Shown piece by piece: positions 11,498-22,571 of a stretch of 64,000 nucleotides of DNA. The DNA is from Amia ocellicauda (Eukaryota; Chordata; Actinopteri; Amiiformes; Amiidae), in assembly GCF_036373705.1 (NCBI RefSeq), contig NC_089851.1, positions 620,001 through 684,000 of the forward strand, written 5' to 3'. Within the stretch, counting starts at the first letter, position 1. Each line of letters opens with the position of its first letter. Position numbers and translations under genes: made by a program. Below the pieces are notes generated by a model, which had not been told where the DNA came from, did no database searches, and saw only the letters and a list, made by a program, of their open reading frames with translations.

Positions 11498-12989
11498 ACT
11501 GACCTGTGCGTGGCAGCATGGCAGACGCTGTGGGTTCGAGGGGCTCCAGCTGGAGCTGCCTATCATCTGGGGGCTGACAGCAGCCGTCTGCAACTGAGAG
11601 AGGGACAGAGGAGTGCCATTAATCAGAGAGCCAACTTCTGACAGGGACACACACGAGAGAGAGACAGTGAGAGAGACGGTGGGACACACATTAATCTGAG
11701 AGCCTACTTCTGACAGACGTACAGTGAGACACAGGGACCCAGGGATCCACATGGGACACACGCACCTCTCTGCGCCTCTCTCAGGGAGGAGGTGATCACA
11801 GTGGCCCACTCCTGCGCCTCGCGCTCGTCCCGGAAGTTGAAGGTGATGCGGTCGTGCGGGGGGGTGGCCAGGCTGAGCTCGTGGCAGCGCTGTGACCTCA
11901 CCTCGTAGCGCACGTCACGCAAGTCAAACTCCACGATGGACTGAGCAAGGGAGAGAGGAGAGAAACAGGGAGTTAGAGCAGAGGAGAGGAGAGAGGAAGA
12001 GTTCACCCTCCTCCTTCCCCTGATGGAATTTTGGTCTGACACTCACAGTGTGTTAAACAGACACTGTGACACACTATTGCACACACTGTCTCACTCTCTC
12101 TGATGTGATCAGCTCAGCAGGCTTTAACCAGACACGCTGGTAGATGAACACAGACACCCGTCTCCTCTCCGCGCAGCGGGGCAGCATCACTACCCGCCCC
12201 CTGCTGCTGTTCACAGCGCCGCTGTGCTGACAAACTGACTAGTCAGAATGAGCTGCGTAGCGAAAGTACGCGTGCGCAGTGAACACGCCCATAAATCTGC
12301 TGGTAATAATTATGAACATTTAGAATGATTTTGACCGTGTTATTTTATAGTGACCAATTTGCTATTTACGCATAGATGACAGGATGAGCTGCATAGGGTC
12401 TGAACGCTTCTAATACAGTAATAGTGTTGAAAAACGGAAGCCCATTGTGACGGGTCCCTTCTGTCCGACAGATGAGCTGCCCCGGATTTGAAGTGTTAAA
12501 ATACAGTAACAGTGCTGAGAAACAGCTGGTAGCGCATTCAGACGGTGCTTTATGTGAGACAGGATGAGCTGCTTAGTATTTTCAGCGGGGCAGCCCATTG
12601 TTTTCAGACACCGGGCAGCCCATCCTGATCGGGAAGCGCAGTGTCAGAACACCGGCACCGGTATTTACGTATTTACTCCCGGTTTATTTCTATTCCTGAG
12701 GCCCCCGGCGACCTACCACGCTTCTGCCCGCGGCCGCCGAGGAGCTGGCGTCCCGCAGAGCCAAGCGGAATTCCCCGGCCCGGCCCGGGTCCATGCTGAG
12801 CTGCAGGCGGAGCGACTCGTCCCCGGCGCCGGGCAGGCAGAGAGGCCGGATGCCGGAGTGGCACACCGACACTCTCACCGACATGAGCACGGTGCTGCAG
12901 CCGCCTTGAGGCGCTCCCGGCCCGGGCAGGGGGGGCGAGGGAGTCCGGGGCGGCGGGGTGTGCGCCCAGCCGCCCGAGCTCAGCGCCAT
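7614..12989 (-). CDS. SHARPIN: SHARPIN, LUBAC accessory subunit (9 coding exons)
   Basis: Exons on the minus strand: 12989-12717, 11940-11766, 11587-11504, 11356-11215, 11052-10962, 10781-10496, 10339-10212, 9941-9768, 7709-7614. Every junction has GT-AG ends and matching phase. The product is about 482 residues (human SHARPIN 387). An N-terminal PH-like domain includes [14 protein letters not shown]. The LUBAC-tethering motif at about 178-222 contains [19 protein letters not shown]. The UBL at about 225-305 includes [20 protein letters not shown]. An NZF at about 395-425 has W-S-C-P-S-C-T-F and G-C-E-I-C. SHARPIN binds HOIP and ubiquitin and supports linear ubiquitination in NF-kB and cell-death signalling. 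The LTM and UBL sequences favour SHARPIN over RBCK1, while the NZF tail ending RQYQQ is strikingly RBCK1-like. The last exon adds 31 residues ending LPSNPDY; I do not recognise this tail. The start is the first ATG in a CpG-rich first exon. Confidence 0.9.
7746..8460 (-). mobile_element. hAT-type element with 8-bp target duplication
   Basis: A 715-base element bounded by the inverted ends caggggttcccaaact and agtttgggaacctctg. It is flanked by perfect 8-bp direct repeats, ggttagct, at 7738-7745 and 8461-8468, the target-site length of hAT transposons. Inside, near 7870-8010 on plus, a remnant reads [20 protein letters not shown]. It resembles the hAT C-terminal dimerisation region of ZBED5-like transposases, so the coding sense may be plus. 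It sits in the last SHARPIN intron, ending 36 bases before the final acceptor. It is non-autonomous. Confidence 0.85.
8885..9660. repeat. Minisatellite in SHARPIN intron 8
   Basis: About 25 copies of gtgccacgagcgtgcgtctc followed by a variable CT run, giving a unit of roughly 27-40 bases. Long reading frames on both strands rich in SLCHERA or RERDARSW are products of the repeat. The plus strand is strongly pyrimidine-rich between the conserved cores. Confidence 0.93.
11414..11497. repeat. (GA)n microsatellite
   Basis: About 84 bases of uninterrupted GA dinucleotide in the SHARPIN intron between exons 3 and 4. On the transcribed strand it is (CT)n close upstream of exon 4. Confidence 0.95.
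12247..12620. repeat. Degenerate tandem motif in SHARPIN intron 1
   Basis: The motif (g)atgagctgc recurs near 12247, 12383, 12471 and 12562. The last three are about 90 bases apart and share flanking phrases (tacagtaa, agcccattg). It is a diverged short tandem duplication; function unknown. Confidence 0.5.
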
Positions 12990-13235
12990 CCCGGCGGGAG
13001 GGGGGCGGGTGTTGTGGGAAAAGCCCGACCTGTGAGTCGGGCCGGTCCGGTTCGGCTGTCCAGGTTGGTGGGCCCGGCAGTGCAGGCCGAGCGCTCGCTT
13101 GTTTACGTGCGTAAGAAGCTGCCGCCGCTCCGCGCTGCTACTGCGCGCGACTTCCTGCGCCCGGCGGAAGCGGCCGCCTGCACCCGCGACCCCGCGGAAC
13201 AGTTCCGCCCCCGGCCGGCAGAACCAAGATCAACG
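12700..13235 (-). promoter_or_regulatory. CpG island promoter of SHARPIN
   Basis: CpG-dense sequence covers the first coding exon and about 250 bases upstream. It has ETS-like cores (acttcctg, cggaag) and no obvious TATA box, which fits a housekeeping promoter driving the minus-strand gene. It ends abruptly at an L2 insertion at 13244. The exact start site is not visible. Confidence 0.55.
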
Positions 13236-13243
13236 TGGTGATG

Positions 13244-13790
13244 AGCATTGCTATTATTATTGTTATTTCTTGGCAGATGCCCTTATCCAGGGAGACTTAC
13301 AACATAAGTGCAAAAATACAGTTAAGTAAAAGGCATCAATCATTACAAATTCAATTTACATAAAACATAGCAATTCAAAATTATACATTTTACAACTTCC
13401 AATTGACACAGGCAAGTGCAGTAAGTGAGGTCCTACATCCTGGACGGTGAAAGCTAAGTGCTGTCAAGATGTCGGGTCACAGACGAGGGCTGCGGGAAAG
13501 AGAGCAAGGAGGAAAACAATCAAGAACACGAGAAGCAAATAAAACTGTGAAGTGCTATCTAGCAGGGATAGAGGACTAATATTACAAGTGCTGTCGGAAG
13601 AGATGCGTCTTGAGTAAGAGCCGGAATGAGGTCAAGGACTCGCTGTTTTGACTTCGGTGGGCAGGTCGTTCAGGGATGAGAAGGAGCGGCTCTGGAGGAA
13701 GGAGAGTGGAGAGGAGGCAGAGTTAGTCTTCTGGCACTGGAGGAGCGCAGTGGTCTGGAGGGGATGTATGGAGAGACGAGTGACTGAAGG
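13244..13790 (-). mobile_element. L2-clade LINE, 5'-truncated copy A
   Basis: The minus-strand 3' tail reads acttatgttgtaagtctccc, then the L2-style gataagggcatctgcc, then an AAT/ATT microsatellite. Upstream of the tail is the decayed end of the reverse transcriptase ORF. It is very similar to the copies at 15.0, 17.9 and 33.7 kb. It breaks off at about 13790 against a GAT-rich block. Confidence 0.85.
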
Positions 13791-13793
13791 TAA

Positions 13794-15023
13794 CATGAAG
13801 ATGATTATGAAGATGTTCATGTGCACTGGACAGGACAATACCTACCGCCCACCAGCTCTGATTGACAGAGTTCAATGTTTTGTCTCATTGAAAAAAAAAA
13901 AGAAATACAAGAGACGCTACGAAATGTAGAAGCGCACTGAGACAAACGGGAAATATATATATATACATGTTGAAACTAATTAATGAATAAATAAATGTTG
14001 AAATAAATAAACAAATGTCCATGTATTTGTTTAATTATGTGTTTATTTTATCTGTGTAAGTATTTTAAATTTCAGTATGGATAGTCCTCCATAATGTGAA
14101 ACCGTGTAACTCCATGAAATTAAATATATTTGTAAAAACAAACAAAACAAAACAAATAAATAAAAATATATATATATATCTAAAAAACATCATACATACA
14201 TCATAATTCTGACCCAAAAAATACCAGTCTCACAGTCGTGCGCCTAAACCAGTGCGTAGTGCCGCGCTGTGGAGCCGCTCCGGAGCCCGGCTAAAGGCGC
14301 TGCTGTGGATCTGCATTGTGACGCGGGAGAAGCGGGTTCGAGTCCCCGCCGCGGCCAGACCCCGAGTCGTTACATTATGAATATATGATATAGCCTCCCT
14401 ATATGTGTTCCAAAATAGATTGTATAAAGCCTAAAATTAATGCAATACAGTACATTGTAGCACTTAATTTAACACCCCCTTTATCTATAGATACCGTGCG
14501 GGCGAGCAGATTTGTCTCTCTAAATTTTCCCGAATAAAAACAAACAAAATACAATATGGAAACTACTGAGTTTTAATTTCCATTGAAACACGTCTGTCCG
14601 CCATCGCTCTGCGTCTGACTTCCGACCACTTTCTATGGCAACATTGTAAAAGCGGACAGTCTGCATCTTCATCTTCATCACTGCTATTTTTTAGGTATAT
14701 TATATGTTTTTTTACAAATATATTTAATTTCATGCAGTTACACGGTTTCACATTATGGAGGACTATCCATACTGAAATTTAAAATAAATACACAGATAAA
14801 ATAAACACATAATTAAACAAAAACATGGACATTTGTTTATTTATTTCAACATTTATTTATTAATTCATTAGTTTCAACATGTATATATTTATTTCCCATT
14901 TGTCTCAGTGCGCTTCTACATTTCGTAGAGTCCCTTGTATTTCTTTTTTTTCAATGAGACCAAATATTGAACTCTGTGCCAGTGCGCGTATTGTCCTATC
15001 CAGTGCACATGATCATCTTCATA
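13794..15023. mobile_element. Foldback element with about 350-base inverted arms
   Basis: The left arm (about 13794-14148) and right arm (about 14703-15023) are near-perfect inverted copies. Shared phrases include atggatagtcctccataatg and gtagaagcgcactgagacaa, and the outermost part is aagatgattatgaagatg. The spacer of about 550 bases contains a tRNA-like B box. No transposase is seen. Long inverted ends with simple-sequence termini match the foldback class of non-autonomous DNA transposons, but I cannot name the family. Confidence 0.75.
14306..14365 (+). other. tRNA-like B-box segment in foldback spacer
   Basis: The sequence gcgggttcgagtccccgc fits the RNA polymerase III B box (GGTTCGANTCC) inside an imperfect T-arm. 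A convincing A box, anticodon arm and acceptor pairing are not visible, so this is a tRNA pseudogene or SINE-head remnant rather than a tRNA gene. Confidence 0.3.
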
Positions 15024-15032
15024 ATCATCATC

Positions 15033-15033
15033 A

Positions 15034-15086
<53 letters not shown>

Positions 15087-16262
15087 TCTTGGCAGACGCC
15101 CTTATCCAGGCCGACTTACAACATAAGTGCAAACAAAGTGCAAAACTACAGTTAAGTAAAAGGCATCAATCATTACAAATTCAATTTAACTAAAACATAG
15201 CAATTCAAAATATAATACATTTTACAACTTACAATTGACACAGGCAAGTACAGTAAGCGAGGTCCTACATCCTGGACAGTAAAAGCTAAGTGCTGTCAAG
15301 ATGTAGGGTCACAGTCAGGGGCTACGGGAAAGGGAGCAAGGAGGAAAACAATCAAGAACGCGAGAAGCATAATAAAACTGTGAAGTGCTGTCTAGCAGGG
15401 ATAGAGGACTAATATTACAAGTGCTGTCGGAAGAGATGCGTCTTGAGTAAGAGCCGGAATGAGGTCAAGGACTCGCTGTTTTGACTTCGGTGGGCAGGTC
15501 GTTCCACCACTTAGGGCCCAGGGATGAGAAGGAGCGGCTCTGGAGGAAGGAGAGTGGAGAGGAGGCAGAGTTAGTCTTCTGGCACTGGAGGAGCGCAGTG
15601 GTCTGGAGGGGATGTATGGAGAGACGAGTGACTGAAGGTAGCTTGGTGCAGTGTGGTCGAGACAGCGGTAGGTGAGGGTCAAAGTCTTGAACTGAATGCG
15701 TGCCGCTATCGGGAGCCAGTGGAGGGAGCGGAGCAGTGGAGTAGTGTGTGTGAATCGGGGCAGAGAGAATACCAGACGAGCCGCAGAGTTCTGGATGAGC
15801 TGGAGCTGGAGCTGGTAGTAGATGCAGGCAGGCCGGCCAGGAGGGAGTTGCAGTATCCAGGCGGGAGAGGACCAGTGACTGGACGAGTAGTAGTCGAGTA
15901 GTCGGTGAGGAAGAGACGGATCCGGCGTATGTTGCTCAGGAAGAATCTACAGGTGCGTGTCAGTGTGGTGATGTGCTGGGTGTAGGAGAGCGCAGGGTCG
16001 AGGGTGACTCCTAGATTTTTAGCGGAAGAAGAAGGAGAGAGTGTGGTGGATTCCAAGGGGATCGAGATGGGGAGGTCAGCAGAAGGTGAGGAAGAGTGGG
16101 GGAAAAACAGGAGATCCGATTTGGAGAGGTTGGGTTTGAGGTGGTGTGAGTGCATCCAGGCGGAAATAACAGACAAGCAGGAAGAGATGTGAGAGGGGAT
16201 GAGAGGGTCAGAAGAGGGAAAAGACAGGAAGATCTGGGCATCATCAGCGTAGAAGTGGTTAA
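15033..16262 (-). mobile_element. L2-clade LINE, copy B (3' half of reverse transcriptase)
   Basis: Minus orientation. The tail is next to a long ATT microsatellite (15038-15086). Coding remnants to about 16262 include [18 protein letters not shown] and [18 protein letters not shown], the reverse transcriptase catalytic region and thumb of L2-like elements. Frameshifts near 15890 break the ORF. It is flanked on both sides by GAT-rich blocks. Confidence 0.88.
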
Positions 16263-16592
16263 TCTTCATCTTCATAATCATGTTAATAATCATGTTCATA
16301 ATCATCTTCATGTTGATCTTCATGTTCATGTTCATCTTCATGTTCATAATCACGTTCATCTTAATTTTGGCACTGATCACCCTCTATTCAGGGGTGCTCT
16401 TTCCCAGTGCTTATCATTATTATTATGGTGCTGTAGCGGGTTCCTCAGTGTCTGACTCGCAGCCTGTCTCTCTCTCTCGCCTCTGTGCTATTTACATTTC
16501 TCAGTGCGCTTTTAAATGTGACAAACAGAGGGTGATCAGTGCCAAAATTAAGATGAACGTGATTATGAACATGAAGATGATTATGAAGATGA
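16262..16592. mobile_element. Small foldback-like element between two L2 copies
   Basis: The sequences cgttcatcttaattttggca (about 16353) and tgccaaaattaagatgaacg (about 16541) are inverted copies. They extend outward into the runs cataatcatcttcatgtt and aacatgaagatgattatg. The spacer is about 140 bases. The termini are the same GAT-rich simple sequence as in the 13.8 kb foldback, suggesting a shared family. Confidence 0.55.
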
Positions 16593-16599
16593 ACAAACT

Positions 16600-18240
16600 C
16601 TTCTCCACCTTCTCCTCCCTCCTTGCCCCCCTCCCCCTCCCCCTCCTCCTCCTCCTCCTCCTCCCCCATCTCTCACTGCTGATGATGTCCCAACACTCAC
16701 TCCTTGATCCTCAGCAATCCGGCTTCCGCACAGCTCACTCCACTGAGACGACTCTCCTGGCTGTCACTGACTCCCTCAACCGTGCTCGGGCGGCCTCCCT
16801 CTCCTCAGTCCTCATCCTCCTTGACCTCTCTGCAGCATTTGACACCGTTGATCACTCCATCCTCCTCTCCTGCCTCGCTGACCTTGGGATCTCTGGGACT
16901 GCTCTCACCTGGTTCTCCTCCTACCTCAGCGACCAGACCTACCAAGTGACATGGTGAGGCTCCTCATCCACCCCCCAACCTCTCCTCACAGGCGTTCCCC
17001 AAGGCTCCGTCCTGGGCCCGCTCCTGTTCTCTCTCTACACTCGCTCCCTGGGCCCCCTCATCGCTTCCCATGGTTTCTACTACCACTTCTACGCTGATGA
17101 TGCCCAGATCTTCCTGTCTTTTCCCTCTTCTGACCCTCTCATCCCCTCTCGCATCTCTTCCTGCTTGTCTGCTATTTCCGCCTGGATGCACTCACCCCAC
17201 CTCAAGCTCAACCTCTCCAAATCGGATCTCCTGTTTTTCCCCCACTCTTCCTCACCTTCTGCTGACCTCCCCATCTCGATCCCCTTGGAATCCACCACAT
17301 TCTCTCCTTCTTCTTCCGCTAAAAATCTAGGAGTGACCCTCGATCCTGCGCTCTCCTACACCCAGCACATCACCACGCTGACGCGCACCTGTAGATTCTT
17401 CCTGAGCAACATACGCCTGATCCGTCCCTTCCTCACCGACTACTCGACTCAGCTGCTCGTCCAGTCACTGGTCCTCTCCCGCCTGGATACTGCAACTCCC
17501 TCCTGGCCGGCCTGCCTGCAACTACTACCCGCCGCTCCAGCTCATCCAGAACTCTGCGGCTCGTCTGGTATTCTCTCTGCCACGATTCACACACGCTACT
17601 CCACTGCTCCGCTCCCTCCACTGGCTCCCGATAGCGGCACGCATTCAGTTCAAGACATTGACCCTCACCTACCGCTGTCTCGACCACACTGCACCAAGAT
17701 ACCTTCAGACACTCATCTCTCCATACATCCCCTCCAGACCACTGCGCTCCTCCAGTGCCAGAAGACTAACTCTGCCTCCTCTCCACTCTCCTTCCTCCAG
17801 AGCCGCTCCTTCTCATCTCTGGCCCCTAAATGGTGGAACGACCTGCCCACTGAAGTCAAAACAGCAGAGTCCTTGACCTCATTCCGGCGTTTACTCAAGA
17901 CGCATCTCTTCCGACAGCACTTGTAATATTAGTCCTCTATCCCTGCTAGATAGCACTTCAGTTTTATTATGCTTCTCACGTTCTTGATTGTTTTCCTCCT
18001 TGCTCCCTTTCCCGTAGCCCCTGACTGTGACCCTACATCTTGACAGCACTTAGCTTCACCGTCCAGGATGTAGGACCTCACTTACTGTACTTGTATTATT
18101 GTAAAATGTATTATTTTGAATTGCTATGTTTTAGCTAAATTGAATTTGTAATGATGATGCCTTGTACTTCACTGTATTTTTGCACTTATGTTGTAAGTCG
18201 CCCTGGATAAGGACATCTGCCAAGAAATAAAAATAATAAT
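16600..18240 (+). mobile_element. L2-clade LINE, copy C (longest plus-strand copy)
   Basis: Reverse transcriptase segments: [20 protein letters not shown] and [20 protein letters not shown], then after an in-frame TGA near 16955, [20 protein letters not shown] and FYADDAQIF. Copy D reads CGA at the position of the TGA, which looks like CpG decay. A two-base loss near 17490 shifts the frame again. The end is [20 protein letters not shown], then a 3' UTR and the tail gtaagtcgccctggataagg with an AAT repeat. It is in inverted orientation relative to copies A and B. Confidence 0.9.
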
Positions 18241-18575
18241 AATAATGAAGATGATTATGAAGATGAACATGAAGATGATTATGAGCGAGTAGATGTCCTG
18301 CCTGGATGGTGCAGGGGGCAGGGTTGTAGACAGCAATGGCTGCCCACCTCAGTAGCTTTATTGTGCAGCTCGGCCGTGTACTGCGAAACGTAGTTCTGCC
18401 CAACCTGATGTAGATGCTGGGAGAAGCCTCCCGCAATTGAGCCGGTCAGAAAGTCTGGCCAAGCCCCCTGTGCGCCAAAGTCATGTATAGCTGGCGTACT
18501 CTGGCACAGCCCCCTAGAACACAAGAACACAAGGACGTTTACAAGCGAGAGGATATGGCAAGCCAAATTATGTTT
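18241..18575. other. GAT-rich block, unassigned DNA and a CR1 tail scrap
   Basis: 18245-18287 repeats the atgaagatgattatgaagat block seen at the foldback ends. 18290-18510 is unassigned. About 18515-18560 (cacaaggacgtttacaagcg) matches the inverted 3' end of the CR1 family found at 22.5 kb. Confidence 0.4.
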
Positions 18576-18866
18576 TAGAGATATCTGTAAATGCATTTAA
18601 AGATATCTTCAAATATTTAAAAATATCTTCAAATATTTAAAGATATCTTCAAATATTTATAGATATCTCTAAAACATTTAAAGATATCTATAAATGATTT
18701 AGAGATATCTGCAAACGGTTTAGAGATATCTAAATAAGGTCCTTTTTAAAGATATCTCTAAATGATTTGTAGATATCTCTAAATCATTTAGAGATATCTG
18801 CAAATCATTTAGAGATATCTTCAAATAACATCCTGTTCATTTAGAGATATCTCTAAATGATTAGAA
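18576..18866. repeat. AT-rich AGATATCT tandem repeat
   Basis: About 20 copies of a 14-16 base unit around agatatct with spacers such as ctaaatgattt and tcaaatattta. The core is itself a palindrome. A further piece in inverted context occurs at 22521-22570, on the far side of the CR1 element, so the CR1 seems to have landed in or next to this repeat. Confidence 0.85.
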
Positions 18867-18879
18867 GATAGCCCATAAG

Positions 18880-19630
18880 AGAGATGGTGTGCAGCCAAAA
18901 CCTAGGAGAGTTGAGACCTTAGAGCAGGACAGTGTAGAGAACTGCTGGGTTACAGTAGGTCGTAACCGCAGAAAAGGGTGTGCACAACCCCTAGAGACAC
19001 CCCAAGAGCTTGAATTGCCCAACAGGTTCCAAATGCTGGACACCGAGTTGGACAGTGACAGCTCAGAGGGTGATGGGAGGGCAGTTGAGCACCAGAGCAC
19101 TGTGGTGCCCACTCCCCCCCAGAAGAAGTAGGTAGTTATAGTAGGAGACTCAATTCTTAGAGGTGTAGATCACACAGTGTGTTCTAGTGACAAGGAGACC
19201 CGCATGGTATCTTGCCTGCCTGGTGCTCAGGTTGCAGATCTCCCTAAACTAGTAGACGGGCTACTGGCCAAAGCCGGGAGTAATCCACTGGTCATGGTCC
19301 ACATTGGAACCAATGACATAGGAAAAGGTAGGACAGAGGTTCTGCAAGAAAAATTTAAAGAGTTAGGAACAAAACTAAAGAGCAGAACCTCCACGGTAGT
19401 TTTCTCTGAAATAATTCCGGTACCACGTGCCACGGGCCAGGGAGACAGGCAGAGATTAGAAAGTTTAACACGTGGTTGAAATCCTGGTGTAGGAAAGAGG
19501 GTTTTAGGTTTATGGAGCATTGGTCTTTCTTCTGGGATAGATGGGACCTGTACAGACTGGACGGTCTACATCTAAACAGAAGGGGGCTAATGCATTGGGA
19601 GAGCGTATGTGCAGTGAAATTGAGAATCAT
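18880..19630 (+). pseudogene. CR1 ORF1 remnant with SGNH/GDSL esterase-like domain
   Basis: Two frame pieces: ETLEQDSVENCWVTVGRNRR up to a stop near 19130, then VVIVGDSILRGVDHTVCSSD and VMVHIGTNDIGKGRTEVLQ. GDS and GTND are blocks I and III of the SGNH hydrolase fold that some CR1-clade ORF1 proteins carry. The frame is lost by 19480, with remnants to about 19630. Confidence 0.7.
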
Positions 19631-19728
19631 TTAAACTAGGAATCAGGGGGGCAGGGAGCTCTGACAATGGGAGATGTTCCTCTAAGGAAAGAAAACCAAG
19701 GGAAACTGCCAGTAGGAAAGTCCTGAAA

Positions 19729-22370
19729 TGTTTGTACCTCAATGCCAGGAGTATAAGGAACAAGATGTTAGACTTAGAAGCCACAGTGCTGGCGAGTGAC
19801 TATGATGTTGTAGGAGTGACAGAAACATGGCTTACAGAAAATGATGGGGATGAATACAAGTTGGAAGGAAACACACAGTTTAGGAGAGACAGGCAACATC
19901 GAAGAGGGGGTGGGGTAGCATTATATGTGAAAAATGACATTGAGGCAGAAGAACTAAAATTAGATCCCAGTAACGGAACAGAATCTTTGTGGGTGAAACT
20001 TTTGAACAAGAGATCTGGAGGATTAGTGGTAGGAGTGTTACAGGCCACCAAACTCACATATTCAGAAAGATGCTGCATTGTACAGTGTAATCAGGACTGC
20101 ATGTAGCAAGGATGTGGCTGTTATAATGGGGGATTTCAATTTCCCAAACATTGACTGGGAAAGCCCAGTGGGGACGACAGAGGCAGAAATAGAAATGGTT
20201 GAGATAGTAAATGACTGCTTTCTAACTCAATTTGTCAGGGAACCAACCAGAGAGAGTGCATGTATTGACTTGATCTTTTCAAATGACCAAGATAGAGTCA
20301 GGGGGACACTAGTTAGAGAACCAATGGCAAACTGTGATCACAATATGGTTAGCTTTGAGGCATTCTTTCAAAAAACAAGGTCCAAGTCTAAAACAATGGT
20401 CTACAATTTTAGAAAAGCAAACCTTGAAGGTATGAGACAGCACTTAGAAGAGGTAGACTGGAGCACACTGGATACAGAGTCAGTTGAAAATGGATGGGTA
20501 TATTTTAAGAATATACTACTTGAGGCTCAGGAGCAATTTGTACCAAAACTTAGCAAATTGAGGAACAAAAAACATTGGCCAAAATGGTTTAATAGAGGTA
20601 TGCAAAAAAATATCAAGAGGAAGAAAATGTTGTATAGGGCATACAAAACGGATGGAGACAAAACAAAATACATAGAATATGTTGAGCTGCAAAGAGATCT
20701 TAAGAAAGGGATCAGGAAAGCAAAGAGGGAAATAGAAAGAAACATAGCTCTTGGAGCTAAAACTAATGCAAAGAGCTTTTTTCAATATTACAACAGCAAG
20801 CGGTCAATAAAGGAGGAAGTAAAACAGATAAAGTGCAAAAATGGAGGTATCTTGGAAAACGAATAAGATGTGGCAAATGTTCTAAATGAGTATTTCACAG
20901 AGGTTTTTACAAAAGAAAAGACAGATAACATGCCACAGGTTAACTATCAGTCCAGTCAAACCCTAAGAGAGATCAGGATAAATGAGGAGGAGGTACTAAA
21001 GGGACTAGCAGAATTAAAAACAAACAAATCACCTGGGCCAGATGGGATATTTCCAACAGTACTTAAAGAAATGAGGGAAATTATTTATAGGCCACTAACT
21101 CAATTATTCCAAATGACACTTAGAACAGGGGATGTGCCGACTGACTGGAAGACAGCAAATGTCATACCAATCCACAAGAAAGGGGACAAAACTGAGCCAG
21201 GAAATTACAGACCAATCAGTTTCACCTGCATCACCTGTGAAATGTTGGAGAAAATGATTAGACAGAAAATAGAGGAGCATCTTAATGAAAACCATATTCT
21301 TGGAGATAAACATGGGTTTAGACGAGGCAGATCATGTCTTTTTTGAACATGCAACTGCAGCTGTAGATCATGTGAAAGCAAATGATATGATATACTTAGA
21401 TTTCCAAAAAGCTTTTGATAAGGTTCCACACCAAAGACTGATCCTCAGATTGGAAGCTGTAGGCATTCAGGGTAATGTAAGTAGATGGATTATGAACTGG
21501 TTGATGTCTAGGAAACAGAGGGTGTCGTTTAGAGGAGTCGGTTCTAACTGGAGTGAGGTTGTTAGTGGAGATCCACAGGGATCAGTACTAGGGCCTGTGC
21601 TTTTTCTAATCTATATTCATGATCTGGACTCTGGGATAGTTAGCAAACTTGTCAAATGTGCAGATGATACTAAAATAGGTGGCTCAGCAGATACCATCTC
21701 GGCAGCACAGGCTATTCAAAGGGACTTAGATAATATTCAGTTGTGGGCCGAAACCTGGTAGATGAAATTCAATGTGGACAAGTGCAAGGAAATACATGCA
21801 GGTAACAGAAATGTCCACTATAATTACACTATGGGAGGAATAGAACTAGATGAAGTAATGCATGAGAAAGACCTAGGAGTCTATGTGGACTCCTCACTTT
21901 CTCCATCCAAACAATGTGGGAAACAATAAAAAAGGCAAACACAATGCTAGTGTATATTGTCAAAAGTGTAGAATTGAGAACAAGGGCAGTGATGTTCAGA
22001 CTGTACAATGCACTAGTTAGAGCTCATCTGGATACTGTGGACAGTTCTGGGCTCCACACTTCAAGAAAGATATCGCTGCTCTAGAGGCAGTTCAGAGGAG
22101 ACCAACCAGACTTATTCCAGGTCTGAAGGGAATGTCCTACTGAGAGACTGAGGAACTGAACCTTTTCACGCTGGAACAGAGGGGACTACGTGGGGACTTG
22201 ATCCAAGTCTTCAAAATCATGAAAGGCATTGACCACGTCAAACCAGAGGAGCTTTTCCAGATCAGCAGGGACACACACACCCGGGGACACAAATGGAAAT
22301 TGGGCTTCAAGGCATTCAAAACAGAAAACAGGAGACACTTCTTCACACAGAGAGGCGTCACAATCTGAAC
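19729..22370 (+). pseudogene. CR1 ORF2 (endonuclease and reverse transcriptase) remnant
   Basis: The APE-type endonuclease begins KCLYLNARSIRNKMLDLEAT, followed by VGVTETWLTENDGDEY. Next is VIMGDFNFPNIDW near 20120 after a frameshift. Reverse transcriptase blocks: [76 protein letters not shown], and a catalytic block reading KCADDTKIGG instead of the usual FADD. The last block is [17 protein letters not shown]. Breaks occur near 20050, 20865, 21345, 21760 and 21925. The aspartate pair of the active site is retained. Confidence 0.85.
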
Positions 22371-22571
22371 AAACTCCCTAGCGATGTGGTAGAAGCTGAA
22401 AGTTTGGGAACATTTAAAAATAGACTGGATAGGATCCTTGGATCACTTAGATATTAATGTACACCAAACGAGCACGATGGGGCGAATGGCCTCCTCTCGT
22501 TTGTAAACTTTCTTATAGTCTTCTCTAAATGAACAGGAAGTTATTTGCAGATATCTCTAAAGATATCTTCA

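Larger units (their letters stand above)
18870..22514 (+). mobile_element. CR1-clade LINE, near full length but inactive
   Basis: The element carries an ORF1 remnant with an esterase-like domain, an ORF2 endonuclease and reverse transcriptase in broken frames, and a 3' UTR ending ggcctcctctcgtttgtaaa near 22510. Other pieces of the same family lie at 18.5, 22.6, 26.2, 36.9 and 47.1 kb. Multiple stops and frameshifts show it is dead. Confidence 0.9.

Noticed and set aside
14306-14365. Functional tRNA gene
   Set aside because: Only the B box and part of a T arm are convincing; no cloverleaf with an A box or anticodon arm could be drawn.
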